From assembly GCA_902796885.1 (NCBI GenBank), contig CADBQY010000125.1, positions 1 to 46,807 on the forward strand: a stretch of 46,807 bases of DNA, written 5' to 3'. Each line of letters opens with the position of its first letter. Position 1 is the first letter of the stretch. Below the pieces are notes generated by a model that ran no database searches, was not told the DNA's origin, and was given only the letters and a program-made list of their open reading frames with translations. The translations under genes and the position numbers were made by a program. This document shows, piece after piece, positions 8,128 to 17,806 of this stretch. The stretch comes from an uncultured Planctomycetota bacterium (GTDB taxonomy: Bacteria; Planctomycetota; Planctomycetia; Pirellulales; Thermoguttaceae).

Positions 8128-11100
8128 ATGTTTTCGAAAATATTTATCGATCGACCGAAGCTCGCGTTGGTCATCTCGATTGTGATTTCGCTGATTGGTC
8201 TGCTCTGTCTCTTTCGGCTTCCGATCGCCGAATATCCGGAACTGGCCCCGCCGTGCGTACGCGTCACCGCGACGTATCCGGGCGCGACTTCGGACGTGAT
8301 CGTCGAGACGGTCGCCAGCGTCATCGAAGAGGAAGCGAACGGGATCGAAAACAGCATCTACTTCAGTTCCGACAGCGACAACAACGGGAATTATTTTCTG
8401 AACGTCTACTTCAAGCCGGGAACCGACGACGACATCGCCCAGGTGAACGTTCAGAACGCGGTACAGCGCGCCGAAACGAAACTCCCCCCCGAGGTGAAGG
8501 CAATCGGCGTAAAGGTCGCCAAACGTTCGTCGGATATGATCGGGATCTACTCGTTCACCACCGACGGTTCGGAGCTGAACCTGCTGCAGCTGGCGAACTA
8601 CGTTCGGATGAACGTACGCGACCGCCTGGCGCGGATCGACGGGATGACCGACACCGAAATTCTGGGAGAACGAAACTACAGTATGCGCGTCTGGCTCGAC
8701 CCGCTGAAGCTTTCGAGTATGGAGATCTCGACCGACGAGGTCGTCGCCGCCATCCAGTCGCAGAACCTGCAGGCCGCCGCCGGCACCCTGGGGGGGGAGA
8801 CGGCGAGCGACTACGTCCAGCTGAAAATCGACACGATGGGGCGGTTAAAGACTCCGGAACAGTTCCAAGAGATCATCGTCCGCACCGACGACGCCGGACG
8901 GCAGGTGACGCTGGGCGAAATCGCCGAACTGGAACTGGGGAGCGAGTATTACTTCTCGAACGCCTACCTGAACGGGGAACATTCGATCGCGGTCGGGATG
9001 TACCGCCAGACGGGGGCGAACGCGGTGACGCTGATCAAAAACGCCAACGCCGAGATGGAAGAGATCGCCAAACGGTTTCCGAAAGGGGTCAGCTACGTTT
9101 TGAGTTACGACCCGACCGAGTTTATCCGCCGGAGCATCAGCGAAATCGCCGAAACGCTCGTGATGACCCTGGTGCTGGTCGTTCTGGTGACGTTCGTCTT
9201 TCTTCAGGACTGGCGCGCGACGATCATTCCCGCCGTCGCCATTCCGGTCTCCCTTCTGGGAACGTTTTTCGTCATGCTCGCGATGGGCTACTCGATCAAC
9301 GTGCTGACGATGTTCGGACTGATTTTGGTGATCGGGCTTTTGGTCGACGACGGGATCATCGTCGTCGAAAACGCAGTGCGCCTGATCGAGGAGGAGCACC
9401 TTTCGCCCTACGACGCCGCGGTCAAAAGCATGCATCAGACGACGGGCGCGATCCTTGCTTCGACCTTCGTGATGGTGGCCTTTTTCGCGCCCCTTTCGTT
9501 TTTCGGCGGGATCGTCGGGATTATCTACAAGCAGTTCTCGCTGACGATGTGCATCGCGATTATCTTCTCGGCGGTCAACGCGCTGACCCTTTCGCCGGCG
9601 CTCTGCGCGCTGGTCCTCCGCCCCTACCGGGAGGATCGAAAGAAGTTCTTTCTCTTCCGGTTTTTCGAGTGGTTCGTGGAGACGACGAAACTCGGGTACA
9701 TCGCCGTTTCGAAAGTCTTTATCCGGCGGGTTCTTCTGACGATCGTCGTGCTGGCCGCGCTTCTGTACGGTAACTGGATCGTCTTCAAACAGCTGAACAC
9801 CGGGTTTATTCCGAACGAAGACAAAGGGGCGCTCCTGTGCGAGATCGTTCTTCCGCCGGGCGCATCGCTCAAGCGGACCGATCAGGCGGTGCTGGCGTTC
9901 CAGGAGCTTGTTTCGCCCCTGCCGGGCGTCGAACGGGTGACGAACGTCGCCGGCTACTCGTTTGTGAGCGGTTCGGGCGAAAACTACGGCTTGGGGATCG
10001 TCGACCTGACCGACTGGGATCAGCGGAAAACCCCGGAACTGCAGATCGACGCGATCAACAACGCCGTGATGGCGCAAGGGGAACTTCTCCCCTACGGCAC
10101 TCTCACCTCGTTTCAGCCGCCGGCGATCATGGGGCTGGGGGTGACCGGCGGCGTCACTTTCGCGCTCTGCGTCAGCGGCGATCACACTCCGAAAGACCTG
10201 GAAGAGCGGCTCGGCCGCTTTTTAGGCGATCTGAACAATAAAGAAATCTTTCCCGACGTGGCCTACGCGTTCTCGTCGTTTAACGCCAGCACTCCGGAAG
10301 TCTACCTCGATATCGACCGTCAGAAAGCCGAGGCGCTCGGCGTGCCGGTCGGTGTGCTCTTTTCGACGCTCCAGCAGAAGATCGCCTCGTTCTACGTGAA
10401 CGACTTCAATCTGTACGGCTACTCGTTCAAGGTGAAAGTGCAGGGGAAGGCCGACTCGCGTTCGAATATCGGAAACCTCGACGAGATCATGATCACCAGT
10501 ACGTCCGGCGACGAGGTTCCCCTTTCGGCGCTGGCGCGGATCCGCTCGAAAATGGGGGCCCACAAAATCTCTCGGTTCAAGCAGTCGATGGACGCCGCGG
10601 TCACGGTCATTCCGGTACCGGGGGCGAGTACCGGCGTGATCATGGACCGTTTGGTGAAACACGTCGACGAAGCCGTCAACGATCCGGGGTCGCACGACTA
10701 CACGATCAGCTGGACCGACATGAGTTTTCACCAGAAAGGGAACGAGGGGAAACTCTTCTCCTTGATGGTCCTGGCTCTGGCGTTCGGCTATCTCTTCCTG
10801 GCGGCGAAATACGAGTCGTGGACCGTCCCGCTGCCGGTTCTCCTTTCGTGCGCGTTCGCCACGCTCGGCGGGCTGGGGGCGATGTGGTTCAACAAGATGT
10901 CGCTCGACATCTACGCGCAGCTGAGTCTGATCATGCTTCTGGGACTTTCGGCGAAAATCTCGATCCTGATGGTCGAGTTTGCCAAGCAGGAACGGGAGCA
11001 GGGGGTTCCGATCGACGAGGCGGCGATCCGCGGCGCGCGGTACCGGTACCGCGCGGTGATGATGACCGCGGGCTGTTTTGTGGTCGGCGTCCTTCCGCTG

Positions 11101-11274
11101 ATGTTCGCCACCGGCGCCGGCGCGGTCAGCCGAAACATCGTCGGGATTTCGACCGGATGGGGAATGATCGTCGCCGGAGTGGTCGGCGTGGCGTTCGTTC
11201 CGCCGTTCTACTCGATGTGCCAGAAAATGCGCGAGACGACAAACGGCTTCTTTGCCCGAATCAAAAAGAAGTGA
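8128..11274 (+). CDS. RND multidrug efflux transporter (HAE1/AcrB-like)
   Basis: A 1048-residue proton-driven inner-membrane pump, the usual length of the hydrophobe/amphiphile efflux family. The proton relay is intact: D407 and D408 fall at the same numbers as in E. coli AcrB (LLVDDGIIVVEN), and a Lys at 943 (GLSAKISILMVEFAKQ) matches AcrB K940. The first span (LALVISIVISLIGLLCLFRLP), the porter-domain start (PELAPPCVRVTATYPGA) and a large second periplasmic loop are all recognisable. AcrB has Asn after the Lys; here it is Ile, within normal variation. No TolC-type channel gene is nearby, so the pump must borrow one encoded elsewhere. Regulation is probably by the divergent MarR protein. Confidence 0.95.
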   Translation: MFSKIFIDRPKLALVISIVISLIGLLCLFRLPIAEYPELAPPCVRVTATYPGATSDVIVETVASVIEEEANGIENSIYFSSDSDNNGNYFLNVYFKPGTDDDIAQVNVQNAVQRAETKLPPEVKAIGVKVAKRSSDMIGIYSFTTDGSELNLLQLANYVRMNVRDRLARIDGMTDTEILGERNYSMRVWLDPLKLSSMEISTDEVVAAIQSQNLQAAAGTLGGETASDYVQLKIDTMGRLKTPEQFQEIIVRTDDAGRQVTLGEIAELELGSEYYFSNAYLNGEHSIAVGMYRQTGANAVTLIKNANAEMEEIAKRFPKGVSYVLSYDPTEFIRRSISEIAETLVMTLVLVVLVTFVFLQDWRATIIPAVAIPVSLLGTFFVMLAMGYSINVLTMFGLILVIGLLVDDGIIVVENAVRLIEEEHLSPYDAAVKSMHQTTGAILASTFVMVAFFAPLSFFGGIVGIIYKQFSLTMCIAIIFSAVNALTLSPALCALVLRPYREDRKKFFLFRFFEWFVETTKLGYIAVSKVFIRRVLLTIVVLAALLYGNWIVFKQLNTGFIPNEDKGALLCEIVLPPGASLKRTDQAVLAFQELVSPLPGVERVTNVAGYSFVSGSGENYGLGIVDLTDWDQRKTPELQIDAINNAVMAQGELLPYGTLTSFQPPAIMGLGVTGGVTFALCVSGDHTPKDLEERLGRFLGDLNNKEIFPDVAYAFSSFNASTPEVYLDIDRQKAEALGVPVGVLFSTLQQKIASFYVNDFNLYGYSFKVKVQGKADSRSNIGNLDEIMITSTSGDEVPLSALARIRSKMGAHKISRFKQSMDAAVTVIPVPGASTGVIMDRLVKHVDEAVNDPGSHDYTISWTDMSFHQKGNEGKLFSLMVLALAFGYLFLAAKYESWTVPLPVLLSCAFATLGGLGAMWFNKMSLDIYAQLSLIMLLGLSAKISILMVEFAKQEREQGVPIDEAAIRGARYRYRAVMMTAGCFVVGVLPLMFATGAGAVSRNIVGISTGWGMIVAGVVGVAFVPPFYSMCQKMRETTNGFFARIKKK

Positions 11275-11298
11275 TCGTTTCGGGGCGGCAAATCCGCC

Positions 11299-11328
11299 TT
11301 GAGTCAAACCGCGGTGTTGTGCTAAAAT
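11299..11328 (+). promoter_or_regulatory. Promoter of the histidine kinase gene, inside a terminator hairpin
   Basis: TTGAGT (11299-11304), an 18-bp spacer and TAAAAT (11323-11328), with TGC just before it as an extended -10. The -10 lies in the loop of the terminator whose stem is 11306-11315/11339-11348, so termination of the pump operon and initiation of the kinase transcript share the same DNA. Confidence 0.55.
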
Positions 11329-11354
11329 CGGCGCATTCACCGCGGTTTTTTTTT
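11306..11354 (+). terminator. Intrinsic terminator of the RND efflux operon
   Basis: A perfect 10-bp stem (AAACCGCGGT at 11306-11315 with ACCGCGGTTT at 11339-11348), an unusually long 23-nt loop, and a run of nine Ts ending at 11354. It begins about 30 nt after the pump stop codon. Confidence 0.8.
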
Positions 11355-11377
11355 GATAGACGGAAAAGTTTTTGATC

Positions 11378-12988
11378 ATGAAACGCTGGTCGCTGAAATC
11401 CCGAATCCGGATATGGACGACGATCGTGCTTCTCCTCCTGGGCGTACTGATCGCGACCGAAGTCTATACCCTGCGGCATTTTCGGAGTCTGGTCTACGAT
11501 ATCAGCCGCCGTTCGCAGGAACTTCCCGCCGCCGCCCGGTTGGGTACGTCGGTCGGCGCCCTGCGGATGCAGGTCAGCGAGATCAAAGGAACCCGAATGG
11601 CCGAACGGCACGTCAAAAACCGGCTCGAACAGCAATTGCGCCGGATGGAGCTTTTCGATTTTTCGAGACAGCCGACCCTGGAAGCGTATTCTCTCTTTCT
11701 CAAAAAACTCTCCGACTACCGCCAGCAGCTCGATCAGTACGAGGAATTGATTTATCAGCGTCCCCGAGCCGCCGAAACGGGATCGGTCCTTTCGTCGGAG
11801 CTGGACGCGATCGCCGAGATTCGCGCTCTCCTCGACGAGATTCGCGCGGTGACCTCCCATTATCGCTGGATCACCGACGACGATATGATCGATCAGGTCG
11901 ATCTCCGGTTGGGTGAAGTTCAGAGTCTGACCGAGAGCCTGCCGAGCGGTCTGCATCGGGAACTGGCCGGTTTTTCGGACCGCGTCCTTTCCCAGTACAA
12001 GTATATCCGCGTGACGCTGATTTCGGCGAGCGCCGCGTCGATCCTTCTGACGATCCTTCTGATTCATTTCGCCTACATCTGGGTTTTCCGGCCGCTTCGG
12101 ACGCTGGTCTCCGGATCGCGGCGCGTGGCGCAGGGAGATTTCGACTACCGCATCGATATGGCGACCAACGACGAGTTCGACGAACTGGCCGGGGCGCTCA
12201 ATCAGATGACCGAGCGGTTCGAGGGGATTCGGGACGACCTTGACGATCAGGTCCGGCAGCGGTCCGAAGAGGTGATCCGAAGCGACCGGCTGGCGAGCGT
12301 CGGGTTTCTGGCCGCCGGCGTGGCGCACGAAATCAACAACCCGCTGGCTTCGATCGCGATGAGCGCCGAGTCGCTCCCCCGGCGGATTCGCGGGCTTCTC
12401 GACCGCCGGAAAGACGACGGGCAGATCGCCGCCGAGCTCGCCGTGGTACAGAAATACGTCGAGATGATCCAGAACGAGGCGTTTCGCTGTAAGGGGATCA
12501 CCGAAAAACTCCTCGATTTTTCACGGACCGGCCGTGGGGAAAAGACGCGCGCCGAACTGCGCGGGATCGCCGAGAGCATGGTCGAAATGGCCCTGACGCA
12601 AAGCCGGTACCGCCACAAGCGGATCGAGATCCTTCCCGGAGGGCCGGTCTACGCGATGGTGAATCCGCAGGAGATCAAACAGGTGATCCTCAATCTGCTG
12701 ACCAACGCGCTGGACTCGATCGGCGACGACGGACTGGTGACGATTTCGGCCCGCAGACAGCGGGATTTGGCGATCGTGATCGTTTCGGATAACGGCGGCG
12801 GGATCGACGCCGCCACCCTCGAAAACATTTTCGAACCGTTCTTCACGACCAAAGATCCCGGCGTCGGTACCGGATTGGGACTGGCGATCGCCAATCGAAT
12901 CGTCTTGGGACACAAGGGACACATCTACGCGTCAAGTCCCGGAAAAGGGATGGGCGCGTCGTTCCGCATCGAACTGCCGGTCAGCTGA
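11378..12988 (+). CDS. Membrane sensor histidine kinase (NtrB/ZraS-like)
   Basis: A 536-residue two-component sensor. One span near residues 12-30, a helical extracytoplasmic sensor of about 175 residues without a recognised PAS or Cache fold, a second span near 210-232, then a HAMP linker ([22 protein letters not shown]). The phosphoacceptor is H317 in [13 protein letters not shown]. The ATPase domain shows the N box ([10 protein letters not shown]), G1 (VSDNGGGID), F box (FEPFFTTK) and G2 (GTGLGLAI). ATG 11378 follows GGAAAAG and starts with KRWSLKSR ahead of the first span; an in-frame TTG lies 6 nt earlier. The next gene is a sigma-54 activator and is its likely partner. H-box type and partner class agree with kinases of NtrC-family regulators. 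The signal is unknown. Confidence 0.92.
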   Translation: MKRWSLKSRIRIWTTIVLLLLGVLIATEVYTLRHFRSLVYDISRRSQELPAAARLGTSVGALRMQVSEIKGTRMAERHVKNRLEQQLRRMELFDFSRQPTLEAYSLFLKKLSDYRQQLDQYEELIYQRPRAAETGSVLSSELDAIAEIRALLDEIRAVTSHYRWITDDDMIDQVDLRLGEVQSLTESLPSGLHRELAGFSDRVLSQYKYIRVTLISASAASILLTILLIHFAYIWVFRPLRTLVSGSRRVAQGDFDYRIDMATNDEFDELAGALNQMTERFEGIRDDLDDQVRQRSEEVIRSDRLASVGFLAAGVAHEINNPLASIAMSAESLPRRIRGLLDRRKDDGQIAAELAVVQKYVEMIQNEAFRCKGITEKLLDFSRTGRGEKTRAELRGIAESMVEMALTQSRYRHKRIEILPGGPVYAMVNPQEIKQVILNLLTNALDSIGDDGLVTISARRQRDLAIVIVSDNGGGIDAATLENIFEPFFTTKDPGVGTGLGLAIANRIVLGHKGHIYASSPGKGMGASFRIELPVS

Positions 12989-13037
12989 AAGGACTCTTCC
13001 GACCCGTGCGAAGTTGGGCGAAAGAGACCGCTTTGGC

Positions 13038-13068
13038 AAGATTTCCCATAGACAGAAATCTTTTTTTT
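13038..13068 (+). terminator. Intrinsic terminator after the histidine kinase
   Basis: A perfect 8-bp stem (AAGATTTC 13038-13045 with GAAATCTT 13055-13062), a 9-nt loop and a T tract to 13068. It separates the kinase from the regulator gene although they are a functional pair. Confidence 0.8.
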
Positions 13069-13077
13069 CGTTATGAT
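13049..13077 (+). promoter_or_regulatory. Promoter of the response regulator, overlapping the kinase terminator
   Basis: TAGACA (13049-13054), a 17-bp spacer and TATGAT (13072-13077). The -35 begins in the loop of the terminator hairpin and the -10 follows the T tract. The resulting leader of about 125 nt contains a further hairpin (13155-13165 with 13174-13184, one mismatch) just before the ribosome-binding site GGAAGGA (13188-13194). Confidence 0.5.
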
Positions 13078-13207
13078 GAGGTGCAGTTTTCCGCCTCTTT
13101 TTCGCGTGCCGGCCGATTCTTCCCGGCCCGCCGGGGGCGGATATTCAGGTTTGAAAAGAGCGCGCGTTCTTTTGCGCGCCCTTTCTTGGAAGGAATCCGC
13201 GTTTTTT

Positions 13208-14650
13208 ATGTCCACTGATGGTCTGAAAATTCTTGTCGCCGACGACGAAGCGTCGCTTAGGGAGCTGTTTCGTCTTGAGTTTCCCGCGATGGGGCATACC
13301 GTAACCGTCTGTTCCGACGGCCTTTCGGCGATCGAGGCGCTCAAAAAGGACCGGTTCGACGTGCTTCTGCTCGATCTGGATATGCCGGGCGCCAACGGTC
13401 TGGAAGTGATTCAGGCGGCGCACACCTCGAATCCGACGGCCAAAGCTGTGATCCTGACCGGGAAGGGCTCGCACGAATCGGTCAGGGCCGGGTTCCGCGA
13501 AAAGATTTTCGACTATCTGACCAAGCCGTGTCGGCTGGCGGAAATTCAGGACGTTCTGGCTCGGATCGCCGAAGAGAAGAAACTGGCCGAAAAGCTCGCC
13601 GTCGGCGGACGGCGGCTCGAGCGGGTCGAAGTCAAACAGCGCCTGGTCGGCGAGTCGGACGCGATGAAACGCGTTCATCAACTGATCGATAAAATCGCCC
13701 CGACGAATTCGACGGTGGTGATTCTGGGCGAGACGGGGACCGGCAAGGAACTCGCCGCGCGCGAGGTTCACGCGAAGAGCCGACGCGCCGAAAAGCCGTT
13801 CGTGGCGGTCAATTGCGGGGCGCTTCCCGAAAACCTGATCGAAAGCGAACTCTTCGGACATAAAAAAGGGAGCTTTACCGGCGCCGATTCGCAACGGGTC
13901 GGGCTTTTGGAAGTGGCCGATCAGGGAACCCTCTTCCTGGACGAAATCGGAGAGCTTCCGAAAGGGGTTCAGTCGAAACTTCTCCGATTTCTCGAAAGCG
14001 GCGAGGTGCGCCGTATCGGCGAGAACGCGTCGCGTATCTGCGACGTCCGCGTGATCTGCGCGACGCTGCGCAACCTGGAAGAGATGGTCGCCCAAGGGGG
14101 ATTCCGGCAGGATCTCTGGTTTCGGATCAATACGTTTGAAATTCAGCTTCCGCCGCTGCGTCAGCGGCTGGAAGACCTTCCGGAGCTGATCGTCCATCTG
14201 GCGAGCCGCTATAAAAAAGGGGCGGATTTCCGGTCGATCGACAATATTTTCACCCGCGAGGCGTTCGAACTGCTGCGTCAGTTCGACTGGCCCGGGAACG
14301 TTCGGCAGCTGGCGAACGTCGTCGAACACGCGCTGATCCTCACCGACCATTTTCCGGCGGGGCCGGAAGCGCTTCCGCAGCAGATTCTCAAGCGCCTCGT
14401 CGATCCCGTTTCGAAAACGCGCGCGTCGGCGTCGGCCAAGGCGATCGCCGCCTCCGACGAAGACGCCGACGAGCTGATGGCCTTCGATTCGGGGAAAACC
14501 CTGCGCGATCTCGAAAACGAGGCGATTGTCAGCGCCCTTCGGCGAAACGGCGGAAATAAGGCGAAAGCGGCGGAGGAGCTTGGCATCAGTCTGAAAACCC
14601 TCTATAATAAGCTGAACCAATTGCAGGATATCGCGAAAAAGACGGACTAA
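13208..14650 (+). CDS. NtrC-family response regulator, sigma-54 activator
   Basis: A 480-residue enhancer-binding protein that opens sigma-54 RNA polymerase promoters by ATP hydrolysis. The receiver domain (1-125) has the acidic pair in VADDEAS, phosphoacceptor D56 (LLLDLDMPG) and the Lys in YLTKPCRL. The AAA+ domain has Walker A GETGTGKE (K180), the sigma-54 contact loop at 221-226 reading GSFTGA instead of GAFTGA, Walker B GTLFLDEIGEL and an arginine-finger region (RQDLWFRINTFEI). The C-terminus is a Fis-type helix-turn-helix (NGGNKAKAAEELGISLKTLYNKL). ATG 13208 fits the domain start; the open frame upstream is basic and unrelated. It is probably phosphorylated by the upstream kinase. A sigma-54 promoter is present at groESL, but whether this protein acts there is unknown. 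Confidence 0.93.
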   Translation: MSTDGLKILVADDEASLRELFRLEFPAMGHTVTVCSDGLSAIEALKKDRFDVLLLDLDMPGANGLEVIQAAHTSNPTAKAVILTGKGSHESVRAGFREKIFDYLTKPCRLAEIQDVLARIAEEKKLAEKLAVGGRRLERVEVKQRLVGESDAMKRVHQLIDKIAPTNSTVVILGETGTGKELAAREVHAKSRRAEKPFVAVNCGALPENLIESELFGHKKGSFTGADSQRVGLLEVADQGTLFLDEIGELPKGVQSKLLRFLESGEVRRIGENASRICDVRVICATLRNLEEMVAQGGFRQDLWFRINTFEIQLPPLRQRLEDLPELIVHLASRYKKGADFRSIDNIFTREAFELLRQFDWPGNVRQLANVVEHALILTDHFPAGPEALPQQILKRLVDPVSKTRASASAKAIAASDEDADELMAFDSGKTLRDLENEAIVSALRRNGGNKAKAAEELGISLKTLYNKLNQLQDIAKKTD

Positions 14651-14654
14651 GACA

Positions 14655-15638
14655 GTGACGGTCAAAGGACTCTATCGCAAGGCGGTCAATTTCTTTCGCG
14701 CGGTCGGCCGAATGATCGCGGCGGTCGCGCGCGCTTTGCGTAGGGCGTACGACGCCGTCTCGCGAGGGATTTCCGCTTTTTTGGTGGTTTTCTGGCGAAC
14801 GGCGATCATTCTGACCGCGAAGTTTCTCAGCGGCGCTTCGGTCAGCTGGGTCGAACTGGCCGACGATTCGCGGCGGGACGATCAGATCGAAACGGTCGAC
14901 AGTTCCGGCTTCGGCGGGGCCTCCGATTCGGAGTCTTCCACAGTTCTCGAAAAGATCACCCGTCTTCTTCTGAAAGCGTTCGGGAAGAAGATCCCCGACG
15001 AGAGGACCTTCGGCCGACAGCAGCGGATCTACTTCGCCAACCACACCAGTCATCTCGACTCGATTGTGATCTGGTCGGTTCTGCCCGGTTTTTTGCGCCG
15101 CGAGACACGAATGGTCGCCGCCAAAGACTACTGGACCGCCGGGCCGTTCCGCCGTTACCTTGCCAAGAAGGTCTTCAACGCGATTCTGATCGATCGGAAA
15201 CATATCTCGATCAAGAACAATCAGGTGAACCAGCTCCTGCAGGAAATGGGAACCGACCACTCGATCATCATCTTCCCCGAAGGGGGACGGGGGGACGGCG
15301 AGACGATCAGACCGTTTAAAAGCGGCATCTATTACCTGGCCAAGAAGAACCCGGAATTGGAACTGGTGCCAATCTACCTCGACAATATGAACCGGATCCT
15401 GCCGCGCGGAGTGGTCCTCCCGGTTCCGATGCTCTCGCGCGTGATTTTCGGTTCTCCGATCTGGATTCAGAAAAAGGAAACGATGGAAAAAACCGAAACC
15501 ACCAAGAGTCCGATTCCGGGAGAGAATATCTCGGAGAAGACCGAGGAAGAAAAATGGTCCTATGAAGAGCGGGTCGAATCGAAAGACGATTTTTTGAGGC
15601 GGTGCCGGGAAGCGGTTTTGGAGTTAAAGGACTTGTAA
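14655..15638 (+). CDS. 1-acyl-glycerol-3-phosphate acyltransferase-like (PlsC family)
   Basis: A 327-residue membrane-associated acyltransferase expected to acylate lysophosphatidate or a related acceptor in phospholipid synthesis. Motif I NHTSHLDS (H-x4-D catalytic pair) and motif III FPEGGRGDGE (FPEGTRS equivalent) are clear, with LIDRKH between them. A hydrophobic N-terminal segment (ISAFLVVFWRTAIILTAKFL) may anchor it. It starts at GTG 14655, only 4 nt after the regulator stop; no good ribosome-binding site is seen, so coupling is likely. An alternative start is ATG 14712. An insert of about 30 Glu/Lys/Thr-rich residues sits near the C-terminus (KKETMEKTETTKS onward). The exact acceptor is uncertain. 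Confidence 0.85.
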   Translation: MTVKGLYRKAVNFFRAVGRMIAAVARALRRAYDAVSRGISAFLVVFWRTAIILTAKFLSGASVSWVELADDSRRDDQIETVDSSGFGGASDSESSTVLEKITRLLLKAFGKKIPDERTFGRQQRIYFANHTSHLDSIVIWSVLPGFLRRETRMVAAKDYWTAGPFRRYLAKKVFNAILIDRKHISIKNNQVNQLLQEMGTDHSIIIFPEGGRGDGETIRPFKSGIYYLAKKNPELELVPIYLDNMNRILPRGVVLPVPMLSRVIFGSPIWIQKKETMEKTETTKSPIPGENISEKTEEEKWSYEERVESKDDFLRRCREAVLELKDL

Positions 15639-15659
15639 ACCGGTCGGACCGGCCGACTC

Positions 15660-15687
15660 TTGACATAACGACTCATCTTCTTAAAAT
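15660..15687 (+). promoter_or_regulatory. Sigma-70-type promoter of trpS
   Basis: TTGACA (15660-15665), a 16-bp spacer and TAAAAT (15682-15687). The predicted leader is about 80 nt. I see no leader peptide rich in Trp and no T-box. Confidence 0.7.
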
Positions 15688-15773
15688 TCTGGTATCCGTA
15701 GGTGCGAAGAACTGACCGCCGCAAAAGTTTTCAGACTCTCGCTTCGGTCACTAACGATATTGATGGAGTAGAC

Positions 15774-16751
15774 ATGAGGGTTCTTTCGGGGATTCAGCCC
15801 ACCGGCCGGTTTCATTGGGGCAACTATTTCGGCGCCATTCGTCAGTATGTCGATATGCAGGGCGATCCGAACGACGCCTTTTATTTCATCGCCGACCTTC
15901 ACGCGCTGACGACTGTCCGCGAGCCGGAACGTCTTCGGCGGAATGTCCGCGACGCGGCGCTGGACCTTCTCGGCCTGGGGCTTGACCCGCAGCGCGCCTC
16001 TCTCTTCATTCAGTCCGAAATCCCCGAGGTGACCCAGCTGACCTGGCTCCTGCTGACCGTGACGCCGATGGGACTTTTGGAACGGTGCCATGCGTTCAAA
16101 GAGAAAAAAGCGCGGGGGCTGACCGCCGACGCCGGACTGTTCAACTATCCGATCCTTATGGCCGCCGACATCATTCTATACGATTCGAACCTGGTTCCGG
16201 TCGGGGAAGACCAGATGCAGCATATCGAGGTGGCGCGCGACGTCGCCGGGAGCTTTAATCATCTTTACGGCGAGGTCTTTGTTCTGCCGAAGGGGAAGAT
16301 TTTGGAGGACGGGGGGAAGGTTCCCGGCACCGACGGCGAGAAGATGTCGAAAAGTTACGGCAACACCATCGAGTGCTTTACCGAGCTGAAAGCTCAACGG
16401 AAAAAGATCATGCGGATCCAGACCGATTCGCGCCCGATGGAAGAGCCGAAAGATCCTGAGATCGATCCGCTCTATCAGCTCTATTCCCTTTTCGCCTCCG
16501 AAGAGCAGAAAGCCGAAATGGCGGCGCTCTACCGCCGGGGCGGGTTCGGTTACGGGCAGATCAAAAAAGAACTGGCCGACGCCGCCGAGGCATATTTCGC
16601 GCCGGCGCGCGAGCGGCGCGCGTATTTCGAAAGTCATCCCGATCTGGTCGACGACATTCTGCGCGAAGGGGCCGAGCGCGCCCGCGCCAAGGGGAAAGAG
16701 GTTCTGGAACGCGCCCAGGCCGCTTGCGGCATCCGGGGGCCGAAAGGGTAA
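15774..16751 (+). CDS. trpS: Tryptophanyl-tRNA synthetase
   Basis: A 325-residue class I aminoacyl-tRNA synthetase that charges tRNA-Trp. The HIGH-like motif is in [16 protein letters not shown] (HWGN in place of HLGN) and the KMSKS loop is [12 protein letters not shown]. The catalytic-domain sequences [11 protein letters not shown] and the dimer-interface signature [27 protein letters not shown] are also present. ATG 15774 has GGAG 5 nt upstream and gives the normal length; the frame open to 15702 adds nothing family-like. It lies 28 nt ahead of the sugar kinase gene, so it may head a short operon ending at the terminator after thyX. Confidence 0.95.
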   Translation: MRVLSGIQPTGRFHWGNYFGAIRQYVDMQGDPNDAFYFIADLHALTTVREPERLRRNVRDAALDLLGLGLDPQRASLFIQSEIPEVTQLTWLLLTVTPMGLLERCHAFKEKKARGLTADAGLFNYPILMAADIILYDSNLVPVGEDQMQHIEVARDVAGSFNHLYGEVFVLPKGKILEDGGKVPGTDGEKMSKSYGNTIECFTELKAQRKKIMRIQTDSRPMEEPKDPEIDPLYQLYSLFASEEQKAEMAALYRRGGFGYGQIKKELADAAEAYFAPARERRAYFESHPDLVDDILREGAERARAKGKEVLERAQAACGIRGPKG

Positions 16752-16779
16752 CTCAACATAGAGGTCAAACGGCGTTTTT

Positions 16780-17733
16780 ATGTCACATCAGATCGCGGCG
16801 TTCGGCGAAATTCTTTGGGATATGCTTCCCGCCGGCAAACAGCTGGGGGGAGCGCCCGGTAATTTTGCCTATCATTGCCACACGCTCGGTTCCGACGCGA
16901 TGGTGATCTCGCAGGTCGGGAACGACGAGCTGGGGCGCGAGATCACCGCCGAGCTGACCGCACGGCATATTCCGGTCGACTTCATCGGCATCGACCTGGA
17001 GCGGCCGACCGGAACGGTCGAAGTCGAGCTTGACCGAATGGGACATCCGGCGTATCGGATCGTCGAAGACGTGGCGTGGGACGGGATCAAGCCTTCCCGC
17101 GCGGCGGTTCTTTACGCGACGGGAGTCGACGCCGTCTGTTTCGGAAGTCTGGCGATGCGCAGAGAGGAGAACCGCGTTTCGTTCGCCTCGCTGATCAACG
17201 GCGTTTCCCATAACGCGCTGCGCGTCCTCGACCTGAACCTGCGCGAGCCTTTCTATACCGAAGAGACGCTCCGTTCCCTCCTTTCGGTTAGTAACGTCCT
17301 GAAACTGAACGACGACGAGCTGATCGTCCTGGCCGGTTTTCTGAACAAGGACTTCCGAACCGAAACGTTCTTTTCCGAAGGGGCGGCGGAGACGGTCCTT
17401 CTTTCGTCGGGCGCGCGGGCGTTTATCGACTCGCTCATCGATTTTTATTCCCTGAAATACTGTATCCTGACATGCGGGGCGAAGGGAAGTTTTCTGTTTG
17501 ACGGCGGCGGAATCCTTTCGCGGCTCGCCAGCGTTCCGGTGAAGGCGGCGAGTACCGTGGGCGCCGGCGACGCGTTTACGGCGGTCTGCGTCGACGGGTT
17601 CCTGAACGGGGACGATCCGGTCGAGATTCACCGTCGTGCCGTTCGTTACGCCGCCTATGTCTGCACCCAACCGGGGGCGATGCCGCCGGTCACCCCCGAG
17701 CAGCTCAACGAGTGGGGGTTTAAAAACCGATAA
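16780..17733 (+). CDS. PfkB-family carbohydrate kinase (fructokinase-like)
   Basis: A 317-residue ribokinase-fold kinase that phosphorylates a sugar with ATP. The N-terminal motif AFGEILWDMLP and the substrate-binding GGAPGNFAYH correspond to PfkB signature 1 of the fructokinase branch. Signature 2 is STVGAGDAFTAV with catalytic base D264. The middle part keeps LDLNLREPFYTEE, where kinases of this branch bind phosphate. The next gene, 73 nt away, encodes a SIS-domain protein, a common pairing of a kinase with an isomerase or deglycase acting on the sugar phosphate. The sugar is not identifiable; fructose is the default by similarity. Confidence 0.88.
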   Translation: MSHQIAAFGEILWDMLPAGKQLGGAPGNFAYHCHTLGSDAMVISQVGNDELGREITAELTARHIPVDFIGIDLERPTGTVEVELDRMGHPAYRIVEDVAWDGIKPSRAAVLYATGVDAVCFGSLAMRREENRVSFASLINGVSHNALRVLDLNLREPFYTEETLRSLLSVSNVLKLNDDELIVLAGFLNKDFRTETFFSEGAAETVLLSSGARAFIDSLIDFYSLKYCILTCGAKGSFLFDGGGILSRLASVPVKAASTVGAGDAFTAVCVDGFLNGDDPVEIHRRAVRYAAYVCTQPGAMPPVTPEQLNEWGFKNR

Positions 17734-17806
17734 TGACGGTGTGGACGGCGGTTCGGCCGCCGTTCGGCTTGAATTTGGGAAATCGAATATTTTTGAAAGG
17801 TATGTT

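Noticed and set aside
13155..13184. Hairpin in the response-regulator leader as an intrinsic terminator
   Set aside because: The stem is good but is followed by CTTGG and the ribosome-binding site, not a T run; at most a leader structure.
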